A DNA stretch of 33,163 nt from Oligoflexia bacterium (GTDB taxonomy: Bacteria > Bdellovibrionota > UBA1018). The DNA is taken from the NCBI GenBank assembly GCA_903935335.1, contig CAIZRG010000044.1, forward strand, positions 1 through 33,163, given 5' to 3'. The translations under genes and the position numbers were made by a program. Under the pieces are notes generated by a model. That model searched no databases. It worked only from the letters and a program-made list of their open reading frames with translations, and was not told where the DNA came from. Of the stretch, positions 8,439 through 14,882 are shown piece after piece (position 1 is the first letter of the stretch; each line of letters starts with the position of its first letter).

Positions 8439-9100
8439 GGAGATTCAGGAGTTTGTTTGGCCTTGAAGGCCAAACGCGTGGCTCGGCTTGCTAATCGGGC
8501 TTGCCGGACTAGTTTTCGTTCTTGATTTTTTTGTTTTCGAGATTCTTTGATCGCTTTAAAAAAATCAACCACATAATCTTTTGCTGACCAAAGGCTGATG
8601 GCAAGAGAGAGATAGAGAAGGAAGAGTCCAAGGCCATAAAGTGGAATTCCAAATGCTCCTGATCGCGCCATGATGAAAGGGATTGCAAACATTTGAGTTG
8701 CAGTTTTCCATTTAGCAGAAGTTGAGGCTCCAATAATGACTCCTTCTGCACTTGCTAAAGCTCTCAGGCCAGTGATTCCCATTTCACGACAAATTAAAAG
8801 GATGACCACAACAGGATGAATTCGACCCACCTCTTGAAGCATGATTAAGGATGAGACGACTAGAAACTTATCCGCAAGTGGGTCTAAAAGCTTTCCATAG
8901 ATGGTTTCGATTTTCTGAGTCCGAGCGAGATAGCCATCGAAATAGTCGGTGATACTGGCAACGCCAAAGACTAAGGCTCCTACCACATCCCATTTTGGGT
9001 CTCGAAGAAATAAAATACCTATGACAACTGGAACAAAAGCAATGCGTAGTAAAGTTAACAAATTAGGTGTGGTATTAAAAGTCAATTCATCAAATTTCAC
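8435..9100 (-). CDS. pgsA: CDP-diacylglycerol--glycerol-3-phosphate 3-phosphatidyltransferase
   Basis: 221 residues of the CDP-alcohol phosphatidyltransferase family, the committed step to phosphatidylglycerol and cardiolipin in the inner membrane. The signature D-x2-DG-x2-AR-x8-G-x3-D-x3-D is perfect: Asp52, Asp55-Gly56, Ala59-Arg60, Gly69, Asp73, Asp77. The N-terminal PNLLTLLRI is typical of PgsA. Several membrane helices follow. The start is a GTG at 9100; no ATG is available near the N-terminus. Unusual is a basic tail of about 40 residues after the last helix (182-221), rich in Lys and Arg, beyond the normal end of the family. The gene is convergent with the cobalamin adenosyltransferase gene. 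Confidence 0.93.
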   Translation of the reverse strand: MKFDELTFNTTPNLLTLLRIAFVPVVIGILFLRDPKWDVVGALVFGVASITDYFDGYLARTQKIETIYGKLLDPLADKFLVVSSLIMLQEVGRIHPVVVILLICREMGITGLRALASAEGVIIGASTSAKWKTATQMFAIPFIMARSGAFGIPLYGLGLFLLYLSLAISLWSAKDYVVDFFKAIKESRKQKNQERKLVRQARLASRATRLAFKAKQTPESP

Positions 9101-9161
9101 ATCTTAATCATGTATTGAGAAATATGAAATTTGTCTAGGACAAATCCATTCGAGATTCCTG

Positions 9162-9167
9162 TATACT
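9162..9167 (+). promoter_or_regulatory. putative -10 element, possible leaderless start
   Basis: TATACT lies seven bases before the ATG at 9174, which would put the transcription start on or next to the A of the ATG. No good -35 box is present at the right distance (GACAAA at 9139-9144 is the only candidate). No ribosome-binding sequence precedes the ATG. The message may therefore be leaderless, or the true start may be a later ATG. Confidence 0.3.
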
Positions 9168-9173
9168 TTTTGA

Positions 9174-9863
9174 ATGGGGGAACGAACCTTTCATTTCTAT
9201 TCATTTTGTCTGATGATTTTTTGTATTTTTCTTACCACGAATATGAGTTTTGCCTCGGAAGTGCTTCAAGTCCAGGGGTTACTCAAATCGAGTCAGTGGA
9301 AAAGTATGATTTCAGATCGTGAAATTATTCTGAACGCTCAATTAAAAAATCTGGCAAACACTAACATGAAGAAATATTCTTTCTATACTGCTATGCTTGT
9401 TAAAAATCGATTATCGATGACACGAGCAGTTTTAACCGATTATAAGGTTTATTCTCAGTTAATTCCTTATATTGATTATACTGAATATTCTGTGAAAGAG
9501 CATTTGCTTAGAATTGAGGGAGGAATTTGGTCTTTTCGTCTTAAGTCTAAGGTTTATTTTCAGGAAGTTAAGGAGAGGTGGATTCATTACGAAGTGACTG
9601 AGGGCCATTTTAGTGGTCTGACAGGGGATATCTATTTTGAGAATTTACAAAACGAGGGAACAGTTGTTTACTTGAAGGGCGAGAAAGAAGGAATCCATTG
9701 GCCTCCTCGTTTTGTGATTGAGCAGGGAGCTGAAATTGTTTTTGGATTTACTGCTAAACGAATGAGATCTTATATTGAAAATCAAAAAAATCCAGAAAAA
9801 GGAGTGACAAATCATGGAGAATTGCAAGGACAGCAAATCCCTCAACCTAGAAGTCATCTCTAA
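9174..9863 (+). CDS. exported START/SRPBCC-like protein
   Basis: 229 residues. Residues 1-27 form a Sec signal peptide ending SFA before Ser28, so the protein should be periplasmic. Residues about 74-203 look like a START/polyketide-cyclase fold, a hydrophobic-ligand cavity: AVLTDYKVYSQLIPYI (85-100) matches the conserved 'V..dy..y..fiP.v' opening helices, and alternating strands follow. No catalytic residues can be named. The last 50 bases overlap the PilZ gene. The fourth gene of this cluster encodes a cytoplasmic protein of the same fold. An alternative start is the ATG at 9213. The fold is assigned by pattern only; lipid binding or transport is inference. Confidence 0.65.
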   Translation: MGERTFHFYSFCLMIFCIFLTTNMSFASEVLQVQGLLKSSQWKSMISDREIILNAQLKNLANTNMKKYSFYTAMLVKNRLSMTRAVLTDYKVYSQLIPYIDYTEYSVKEHLLRIEGGIWSFRLKSKVYFQEVKERWIHYEVTEGHFSGLTGDIYFENLQNEGTVVYLKGEKEGIHWPPRFVIEQGAEIVFGFTAKRMRSYIENQKNPEKGVTNHGELQGQQIPQPRSHL

Positions 9864-10548
9864 TCAGGGAGAGTATGAAAGTTCGGAGCGACGCCAATTG
9901 CCTCGGCTGAGTTTGACATCTGAGCAGTTTCGGCTTTTGAGTAATCATAAGATTTTCTCTGTCGATAATGTTTCAGTTCAGGGTATGGGTCTTTGGGTTT
10001 TGGACCAAGAGGATTTCAAATATTTCTGTGTAGGTATGGAAATTGAAGGTATTCTCAATCTGAGAGGAGAAAAGTTTTTAGTTCGGGCTCAAGTAAAAAA
10101 TTTGGTACAAGAGCGTGTGGGTTGTGAGTTTCACTCATTATCGCAAGAGGCTTTATTTGCTTTAAATCAGCTGTTGGATCCCATAGTGCTAGGCTCAGAA
10201 CTCAAGCCTGTTCCTTTTGGAGAGGTCAACACATTGTGGTATCATGGTCCATCGGGAACTGATCTTATTATGAAACGTTCGACCGATGGTCGATTTTACC
10301 AGTTTACTCTTTATGTTTTTGAATATTCGATCCAATGGGATCATCTTGAAGGTCTTTCAACTGGATGTGTTCTTGTTTCATCAACTCAAAAAGCCCAGTT
10401 ACGTGGGATTGTTCGTCTTGAGTCTTTGCTTGTAAAGCCTGATGTAGAACCTCAGAGCAGTAAGTTGGAGATTGCAAAAAAACTTATCCTGAGTTCTAAC
10501 CTTTCTCAGGACCTAAGGAATTGGTGTATTCGTCACCTGGAGAGGTAG
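9814..10548 (+). CDS. PilZ domain protein (c-di-GMP binding)
   Basis: 244 residues, cytoplasmic. Residues about 24-130 are a PilZ domain with both c-di-GMP contacts: R27-x3-R31 in ERRQLPR, and N52-x-S54-x2-G57 in VDNVSVQGMG. The rest (about 150-244) is unrecognised and may be an output or partner-binding part. The ATG is preceded by a strong AGGAGTGA eight bases away, placed inside the previous gene; this supports the 50-base overlap and suggests coupled translation. It sits eight bases before glpX. The pairing links c-di-GMP sensing to the two START-like proteins and a gluconeogenic enzyme, at least in expression. Confidence 0.82.
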   Translation: MENCKDSKSLNLEVISNQGEYESSERRQLPRLSLTSEQFRLLSNHKIFSVDNVSVQGMGLWVLDQEDFKYFCVGMEIEGILNLRGEKFLVRAQVKNLVQERVGCEFHSLSQEALFALNQLLDPIVLGSELKPVPFGEVNTLWYHGPSGTDLIMKRSTDGRFYQFTLYVFEYSIQWDHLEGLSTGCVLVSSTQKAQLRGIVRLESLLVKPDVEPQSSKLEIAKKLILSSNLSQDLRNWCIRHLER

Positions 10549-10555
10549 TTTAATA

Positions 10556-11509
10556 ATGGATCGTAATTTTGCATTGGAGTTTGTTCGAGTGACAGAGGCT
10601 GCTGCTTTAGAATCTGCTCGTCTGATGGGAAGAGGTGATGAAAGAGCTGCTGACCATGCTGCTGTTGAGGCGATGAGAAGCATGCTGAATTCTATCCAAT
10701 TTACTGGAAAAGTAGTTATTGGAGAAGGAGAGCGAGATGAAGCTCCCATGTTATTTATTGGTGAACAAGTGGGTCGAGTTGGTGGCCCTAGGCTTGATTT
10801 AGCATTGGATCCTCTCGAAGGAACTTCGATTTGTGCTCGTGGAGGGAATAATGCTCTAGCTGTGATTGCTGTTGCTGAAGAAGGTCAGTTTCTACATGCT
10901 CCAGATACTTATATGCGAAAGATTGCTGTGGGACCTGAAGCAAAGGGGGTCATTGACTTGAGAGTGACACCTACAGAGAATTTGAAAAATATTGCTCGAA
11001 TGAAAAAGTGTTTAATTGAAGATTTAACTGTGATGATCTTAGACCGGCCGAGACATGCCGATTTAATTGCTGAAGTCAGAAGTACTGGTGCACGGATTTG
11101 GTTGATTGGAGATGGAGATGTCTCTGCGGCAATTGCGACCTGTAAACGGGACAGTGGGGTTGATGTATTAATGGGTAATGGAGGAGCTCCAGAGGGTGTG
11201 ATTGCGGCAGCTGCATTGCGTTGCATGGGGGGAGATTTTCAGGGGCAGCTTATTTTTAGGAATCATTTAGAAGAACAAAGAGCTCAAAGAATGGGTATTC
11301 AGGATTTAAATCGAATTTATACGATCCACGATTTGGCCGCAGGAAATGTCATGTTTTGTGCTACCGGAGTTACGCAAGGAACTTTTTTAGATGGAGTACG
11401 TTTTTTTAGTGGAGGAGCTATGACCCATTCTGTGGTTATGCGTTCAGAATCGGGGACTGTACGCTATATTCAGGCTGAGCATCACTTTGATCGGAAGCCG
11501 AGGTATTGA
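10556..11509 (+). CDS. glpX: class II fructose-1,6-bisphosphatase
   Basis: 317 residues, close to the usual length for GlpX, which hydrolyses fructose-1,6-bisphosphate in gluconeogenesis. Signatures are the GEGERDEAPM block (56-65), DLALDPLEGT (81-90) with the metal-binding Asp85 and Glu88, an N-terminal VTEAAALESARLMGRGD, and GGAPEGVIAAAAL around residues 203-215. The metal and substrate residues look intact. GGAGAGG lies about 10 bases before the ATG. The stop is followed directly by the TTG start of the next gene, so the four genes from 9174 to 11974 look like one transcription unit. Confidence 0.96.
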   Translation: MDRNFALEFVRVTEAAALESARLMGRGDERAADHAAVEAMRSMLNSIQFTGKVVIGEGERDEAPMLFIGEQVGRVGGPRLDLALDPLEGTSICARGGNNALAVIAVAEEGQFLHAPDTYMRKIAVGPEAKGVIDLRVTPTENLKNIARMKKCLIEDLTVMILDRPRHADLIAEVRSTGARIWLIGDGDVSAAIATCKRDSGVDVLMGNGGAPEGVIAAAALRCMGGDFQGQLIFRNHLEEQRAQRMGIQDLNRIYTIHDLAAGNVMFCATGVTQGTFLDGVRFFSGGAMTHSVVMRSESGTVRYIQAEHHFDRKPRY

Positions 11510-11974
11510 TTGGATCAGGTTCAGTTCCACGATGTGTTATCCGTTGATTCATCTCAATTATTTTCAACCATTACTCATTATGAAGATTATCCCCAATTTG
11601 TGGATGGGTGTGAATCTGTTCAGTTAGAAAAACGGAGTGACGGAAAAATCCGAGTGTCTTATGAAGTCATTGTGATGGGGCAGAGGGTGAATTACGTTTT
11701 AGATCATCAAGAAAACTCTGAATTAGGAAGAGTGGAGTGGGCTCTTGTAGAGAGTCGTTTTTTTAAAAAAAATACAGGGAGTTGGAAAGTGGAGTCAGTC
11801 GGTCATCAAAAATCAGACGTAATTTACTCTTTGGAATTAGAGTTTAAGGTGCCTGTTCCTAGCTTTATTTTGAACCGTTTGGTGAAGCGGAATTTGCCTC
11901 GTCTGGTGAAGAGCTTTGAAAAGCAGGCCAAGCAAGTCAGAGTCAATTTTGAAGACAGCTGTCTAGGGAATTGA
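11510..11974 (+). CDS. SRPBCC/START protein, Coq10/RatA-like
   Basis: 154 residues, no signal peptide, close to the length of the Coq10/RatA family. The opening VDSSQLFSTITHYEDYPQFVDGC matches the family's 'vdyy..fP.Fvp.c' segment; the remaining strands and a long C-terminal helix (about 122-145) complete the helix-grip fold. Members bind lipophilic ligands such as quinones; RatA has also been described as a ribosome-association toxin. The start is TTG, immediately after the glpX stop, with GAGG eight bases upstream. An ATG start is not available without losing the first strand. Function here is open. The periplasmic START-like protein three genes upstream is a distant structural relative. 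Confidence 0.75.
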   Translation: MDQVQFHDVLSVDSSQLFSTITHYEDYPQFVDGCESVQLEKRSDGKIRVSYEVIVMGQRVNYVLDHQENSELGRVEWALVESRFFKKNTGSWKVESVGHQKSDVIYSLELEFKVPVPSFILNRLVKRNLPRLVKSFEKQAKQVRVNFEDSCLGN

Positions 11975-12066
11975 CAGCTTTACTGCTTGAAGACCCAAAA
12001 AGAAACGACCTTCTATTTGCAAGTAACTGTTTGATTTAATTAGAAATTAAAGAAAAAACATTAAGA

Positions 12067-12083
12067 GTGGTATTTTTTTTGCT
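12067..12083 (+). promoter_or_regulatory. putative sigma-54 promoter
   Basis: The bases read TGGTAT, a T-run, then TTGCT, with GG at 12069-12070 and GC at 12081-12082 exactly ten bases apart, as in -24/-12 elements. TGG, the A and TTGCT agree with consensus, while the CACG portion does not. Initiation would fall near 12094, 38 bases before the start of the small protein gene. The T-rich background raises the chance of a coincidence. Confidence 0.3.
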
Positions 12084-12131
12084 TCTCTATCATTGTGAAA
12101 TCTAAGGTCTCAATTGAGAAGGGATTAAAAA

Positions 12132-12542
12132 ATGTCATGCGATTCTAGTCAAAGCAAAAAAAAATTTGAACAAATTGGTTCAAATGTATTTCAGATTGGA
12201 ATGAGAGTTGACTCACCTCCGCGCAAGTCCTCTTTTTCCAGCTCTAGCATTTCTTCTGTTGTTTTGAAGGCTGAGAATGTTCATTTCAGAAAAAAACTGG
12301 AATTGCCCTCTTCTCCTCAGGCTGAGCAGTACAAGGCTCCAAATCTTACACCTAAGAAAGATCAATTTTTAAGTAGTTCAGCATTCGATCAAGATGAAGT
12401 TTTGAACTTAGAGCCCTCAAGAATTGCATTAGAAACAATGCAAAAAAATCTCGAAGCTTTAAAAAATCTTCAAGGTCATTTTCGTTTTATTTTAAAAGAG
12501 TTAGAAGATTTAATTCGAAAAGATTCACAGCTCGCAGATTAA
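12132..12542 (+). CDS. small protein of unknown function
   Basis: 136 residues, not recognised. The first two thirds (1-90) are rich in Ser, Lys and Pro and look disordered. Residues about 95-131 form an amphipathic helix (SRIALETMQKNLEALKNLQG onward) that could be a short coiled coil or partner-binding helix. There is no signal peptide or membrane segment. AAGGGA lies seven bases before the ATG. It ends five bases from the convergent coiled-coil/Hsp20 gene; the shared helical character makes an interaction conceivable but nothing proves it. A possible sigma-54 promoter lies upstream. Confidence 0.65.
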   Translation: MSCDSSQSKKKFEQIGSNVFQIGMRVDSPPRKSSFSSSSISSVVLKAENVHFRKKLELPSSPQAEQYKAPNLTPKKDQFLSSSAFDQDEVLNLEPSRIALETMQKNLEALKNLQGHFRFILKELEDLIRKDSQLAD

Positions 12543-12547
12543 GCCAA

Positions 12548-13708
12548 TTAAAGAAGAGTTCGATCTTCTGATGGAAAAACAGGAGTCTCTTTCTGATTGG
12601 ACTGAGATTGTTGTTGGGGATTTACTAAGTCTTGAGGCAAAGGGCTTTCAATTTTAATTCTTCCTGCCTTTGTTCCGCTCGGGGTATTAAAAGCATGCTT
12701 ATTTTTTTTTGGAACTTGAATGATAAGAGTTTCTCCTTCATAATGACGTGAAAGTTCAGTTGCTTGGACAGGCCATGACAAAGGAAAGCTTTCATGGAAG
12801 CTTTGAAAAGAAGCAGTTCCTTTTTCGTGGCCATCTTCATAGTCTTGTTTTTCAGTATTGTGCCGATAACCTGAAAGAACAAGATTATCCCCTTTTACAG
12901 ATGCACTGAGGTGTTCTTGTTCGTATTGAGGAACGGATGCGGTTAAGACATACCGATCTTCGTATTCCTTAAGCTGAGCTTTAAGATCAATGAGTTTATA
13001 AAAGGGGTCCTCTTGCTTTGATGTATAAGTTCTTAGATTTTCTGCCATTTTTTCTCTTATTGTTTCTAAAGCTTCTTGAGTCCGTTTTTCAAGGGTGTTG
13101 ATCTGTTGAGAGCTATTAGAAAGGGTTTTTGAAAATTTTTCATTGTATTGTTTCTGGATTTTTTGGCTCTCATCTTCAAAACGATTTTTAGTTTGTTCGA
13201 GTGTTTTTTCTTTTGAGTTCAGTTGTTGTGCAAACTGAGTTTGTGTTTCATCTTGAATTTGTCGAAGTCGTTCATTGGCTTTGTCTCGGATTTCCCATTC
13301 TTGGTAAGCGCTCATTTTTTTTTCATTTGCTAGTCTTCGTTGAGACTGGGATTGGAGTTCTTTTATTTGTTCTAAAGCCTGATGTTCTGTGGTGTAGATC
13401 TGGTTTTGATAATGGTTCTTGAGATGAGATAAATCGATGTCTCCTTGTTTTCGAATTTTGCTGAGCTCTTTTTGTTGAGAGTGTTTGAGTTTATGGATTT
13501 GTTCGTATCCTTTTAATCGTTGAGCATCCAAAGCTGATTCTTGTTTTTGATTTTCAGCTTGGGACTGTTTTTCAAATCGGTCTCGAATTTGATCAATAGT
13601 TTCATTTGCTTGGTTCTGTTGGATTTGAAGGGAGTCCTCAGTTTTTTGATTTTTCTGATAGACATCTTGTCCAGTGTTAAGATTTTGACTAATAATTGGA
13701 GTAGACAT
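12548..13708 (-). CDS. long coiled coil fused to Hsp20/alpha-crystallin domain
   Basis: 386 residues. Residues about 25-230 are a nearly continuous Gln/Lys/Glu-rich coiled coil. Residues about 250-335 match the small heat-shock alpha-crystallin fold: RYVLTASVPQYEQEHLSASV with DNLVLSGYR (274-282), a loop, then FQSFHESFPLSWPVQATELS and a final EGETLIIQVPKK (324-335). The order strand-loop-FxxSFxLP-VxxxxxxAxYxxGxLxIxxPK is that of Hsp20. The tail (336-386) is Gln/Pro-rich. Ordinary Hsp20 proteins are about 140-160 residues with a short variable N-terminus; here that part is replaced by about 250 residues of coiled coil. The protein is probably cytoplasmic and oligomeric; a scaffold with chaperone ends is an inference. 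A good promoter lies upstream. Confidence 0.75.
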   Translation of the reverse strand: MSTPIISQNLNTGQDVYQKNQKTEDSLQIQQNQANETIDQIRDRFEKQSQAENQKQESALDAQRLKGYEQIHKLKHSQQKELSKIRKQGDIDLSHLKNHYQNQIYTTEHQALEQIKELQSQSQRRLANEKKMSAYQEWEIRDKANERLRQIQDETQTQFAQQLNSKEKTLEQTKNRFEDESQKIQKQYNEKFSKTLSNSSQQINTLEKRTQEALETIREKMAENLRTYTSKQEDPFYKLIDLKAQLKEYEDRYVLTASVPQYEQEHLSASVKGDNLVLSGYRHNTEKQDYEDGHEKGTASFQSFHESFPLSWPVQATELSRHYEGETLIIQVPKKNKHAFNTPSGTKAGRIKIESPLPQDLVNPQQQSQSNQKETPVFPSEDRTLL

Positions 13709-13727
13709 TTTATTTACACCATATAAA

Positions 13728-13743
13728 TTTAATATATATTAAA
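13728..13743. repeat. 16-bp perfect palindrome in the divergent promoter region
   Basis: TTTAATATATATTAAA reads the same on both strands. It covers the predicted transcription start of the coiled-coil/Hsp20 gene and lies next to the overlapping -10 boxes. It could be an operator for a dimeric repressor, or only a product of AT-rich composition. Confidence 0.45.
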
Positions 13744-13746
13744 GAA

Positions 13747-13752
13747 TATAAT
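13747..13752 (+). promoter_or_regulatory. putative -10 box for the zinc-ribbon protein gene
   Basis: A perfect TATAAT lies about 50 bases before the coding start at 13804 and overlaps the opposite-strand -10 box of the Hsp20 gene. No recognisable -35 is present 17 bases upstream, which falls in the palindrome, so an activator or a weak promoter is possible. Confidence 0.35.
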
Positions 13753-13776
13753 ATTAGTTACTGAAGTTGTATTCAA
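13748..13776 (-). promoter_or_regulatory. sigma-70 promoter for the coiled-coil/Hsp20 gene
   Basis: On the minus strand TTGAAT (13771-13776) and TATTAT (13748-13753) are 17 bases apart. They match consensus at four and five of six positions. Initiation is expected near 13741, giving a leader of about 33 bases to the ATG at 13708. No sigma-32-type heat-shock promoter is evident, so the gene need not be heat induced. Confidence 0.55.
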
Positions 13777-13803
13777 GACGGAAAAAATAGCCCAGTGTTT
13801 TTT

Positions 13804-14844
13804 ATGACACATAGCATGTTTGACTCTACGCGGAATCACCAGTTACAATTTAATTATATGAAGCGTTCTTCAGATAAAAAATTGGCCGAAAGGCGGAATA
13901 AAAAAAAAGGATATCAGAAAAGTACCTCTTCCAAAAAAAATAGGCTCAATCCATCGAAGCAAGTTATCCGGTGTTGTTACTGCTTAAAAAAATTAATAAC
14001 TTCAGATCGTGCTTTGTTTGTAGAAGAAGAGAATGGAAGAATATTTTGCTCTGAGTCATGCATTACTAGATTTTTCTCAAAAGATATTGATAAGCTTGAA
14101 AAAGAATATTTCAAAAGACTTTCTCCGTATGATCTTTCTGCTAAAGAAAAAGAAAATTTTTCTGATTTAAGGTGGATTACGCTTCAAGCTCCCAATGAAG
14201 TTTGGAGAGAAAAGACAGTTTCTGGAGACTATCGCTTTAATCTTATTTCTGAATTTAAATTTAATAAAAAATCCATTTGGTGTATTTGTCTTTGTCTTTT
14301 TTTAAGAGGACAGCCTAGTTTTCTTTATTTGGCGTTTTCAACTAAAGATTCTGCAATGGTTGATTTTTATCGAAAAGGTAAAAAAATTAATATTTATCAA
14401 ATTAAAGATTGTTCTGAAGAAGAAAAAAATGATCATTACAATGTAAAAAATTCATCAGATTCTCTTACTAACCCGTGGACAGAGGACGAAATAATTCGAG
14501 CACAGCTTAGTCAACAAAAAAACTTAGTAGATATTCCTCCTTGCGATTTTAATCTCTATGAAGGATGTTTTGGTGAAACTTTAGAGTTTCCAGATGAGCT
14601 TTGGAGTCAAATGATTAAAGGCAAAAAGATGAAAAAAGTTTTTCATTTCATTAAGTACTATCCAGAAGAAAATTCAGGAATTTGGTATATTGTAGTTGCA
14701 AGAGAAGTAGATAATGAAGATCAGATTGAAATCTTAGAAGCTTTTCCGACTCGTGCTTCGCTCTTAGTGGAGCATTACAGAAAAGGAGAGCAGGAATTAG
14801 GAGGGATTCGAGCATTATCGTCTTCTTCTCGTTTGATTCATTGA
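13804..14844 (+). CDS. zinc-ribbon protein with two tandem repeated domains
   Basis: 346 residues from the ATG at 13804. A GTG at 13795 and an ATG at 13858 are also possible, and none has a clear ribosome site. The basic N-terminus (about 20-50) is followed by a likely zinc site, C57-x2-C60 and C82-x3-C86 (FCSESC). Then two copies of a domain of about 70 residues appear, at about 125-193 and 259-328. Both share 'tl..P.E.W', a central 'siW.i' strand, and a close 'aF.T..s..v..YRKG' (177-192 and 313-328). The family is not recognised; nucleic-acid or protein binding is suggested by the ribbon and the basic start. It is divergent from the coiled-coil/Hsp20 gene with shared control DNA. Confidence 0.7.
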   Translation: MTHSMFDSTRNHQLQFNYMKRSSDKKLAERRNKKKGYQKSTSSKKNRLNPSKQVIRCCYCLKKLITSDRALFVEEENGRIFCSESCITRFFSKDIDKLEKEYFKRLSPYDLSAKEKENFSDLRWITLQAPNEVWREKTVSGDYRFNLISEFKFNKKSIWCICLCLFLRGQPSFLYLAFSTKDSAMVDFYRKGKKINIYQIKDCSEEEKNDHYNVKNSSDSLTNPWTEDEIIRAQLSQQKNLVDIPPCDFNLYEGCFGETLEFPDELWSQMIKGKKMKKVFHFIKYYPEENSGIWYIVVAREVDNEDQIEILEAFPTRASLLVEHYRKGEQELGGIRALSSSSRLIH

Positions 14845-14882
14845 AGAATTTTAATTTCAATAATTCAGATAAACTTTGATAG

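Noticed and set aside
9131..9322. 63-codon frame on the plus strand with a hydrophobic start
   Set aside because: It overlaps the START-like gene in another frame; that gene has the better signal peptide and continues as a full protein.
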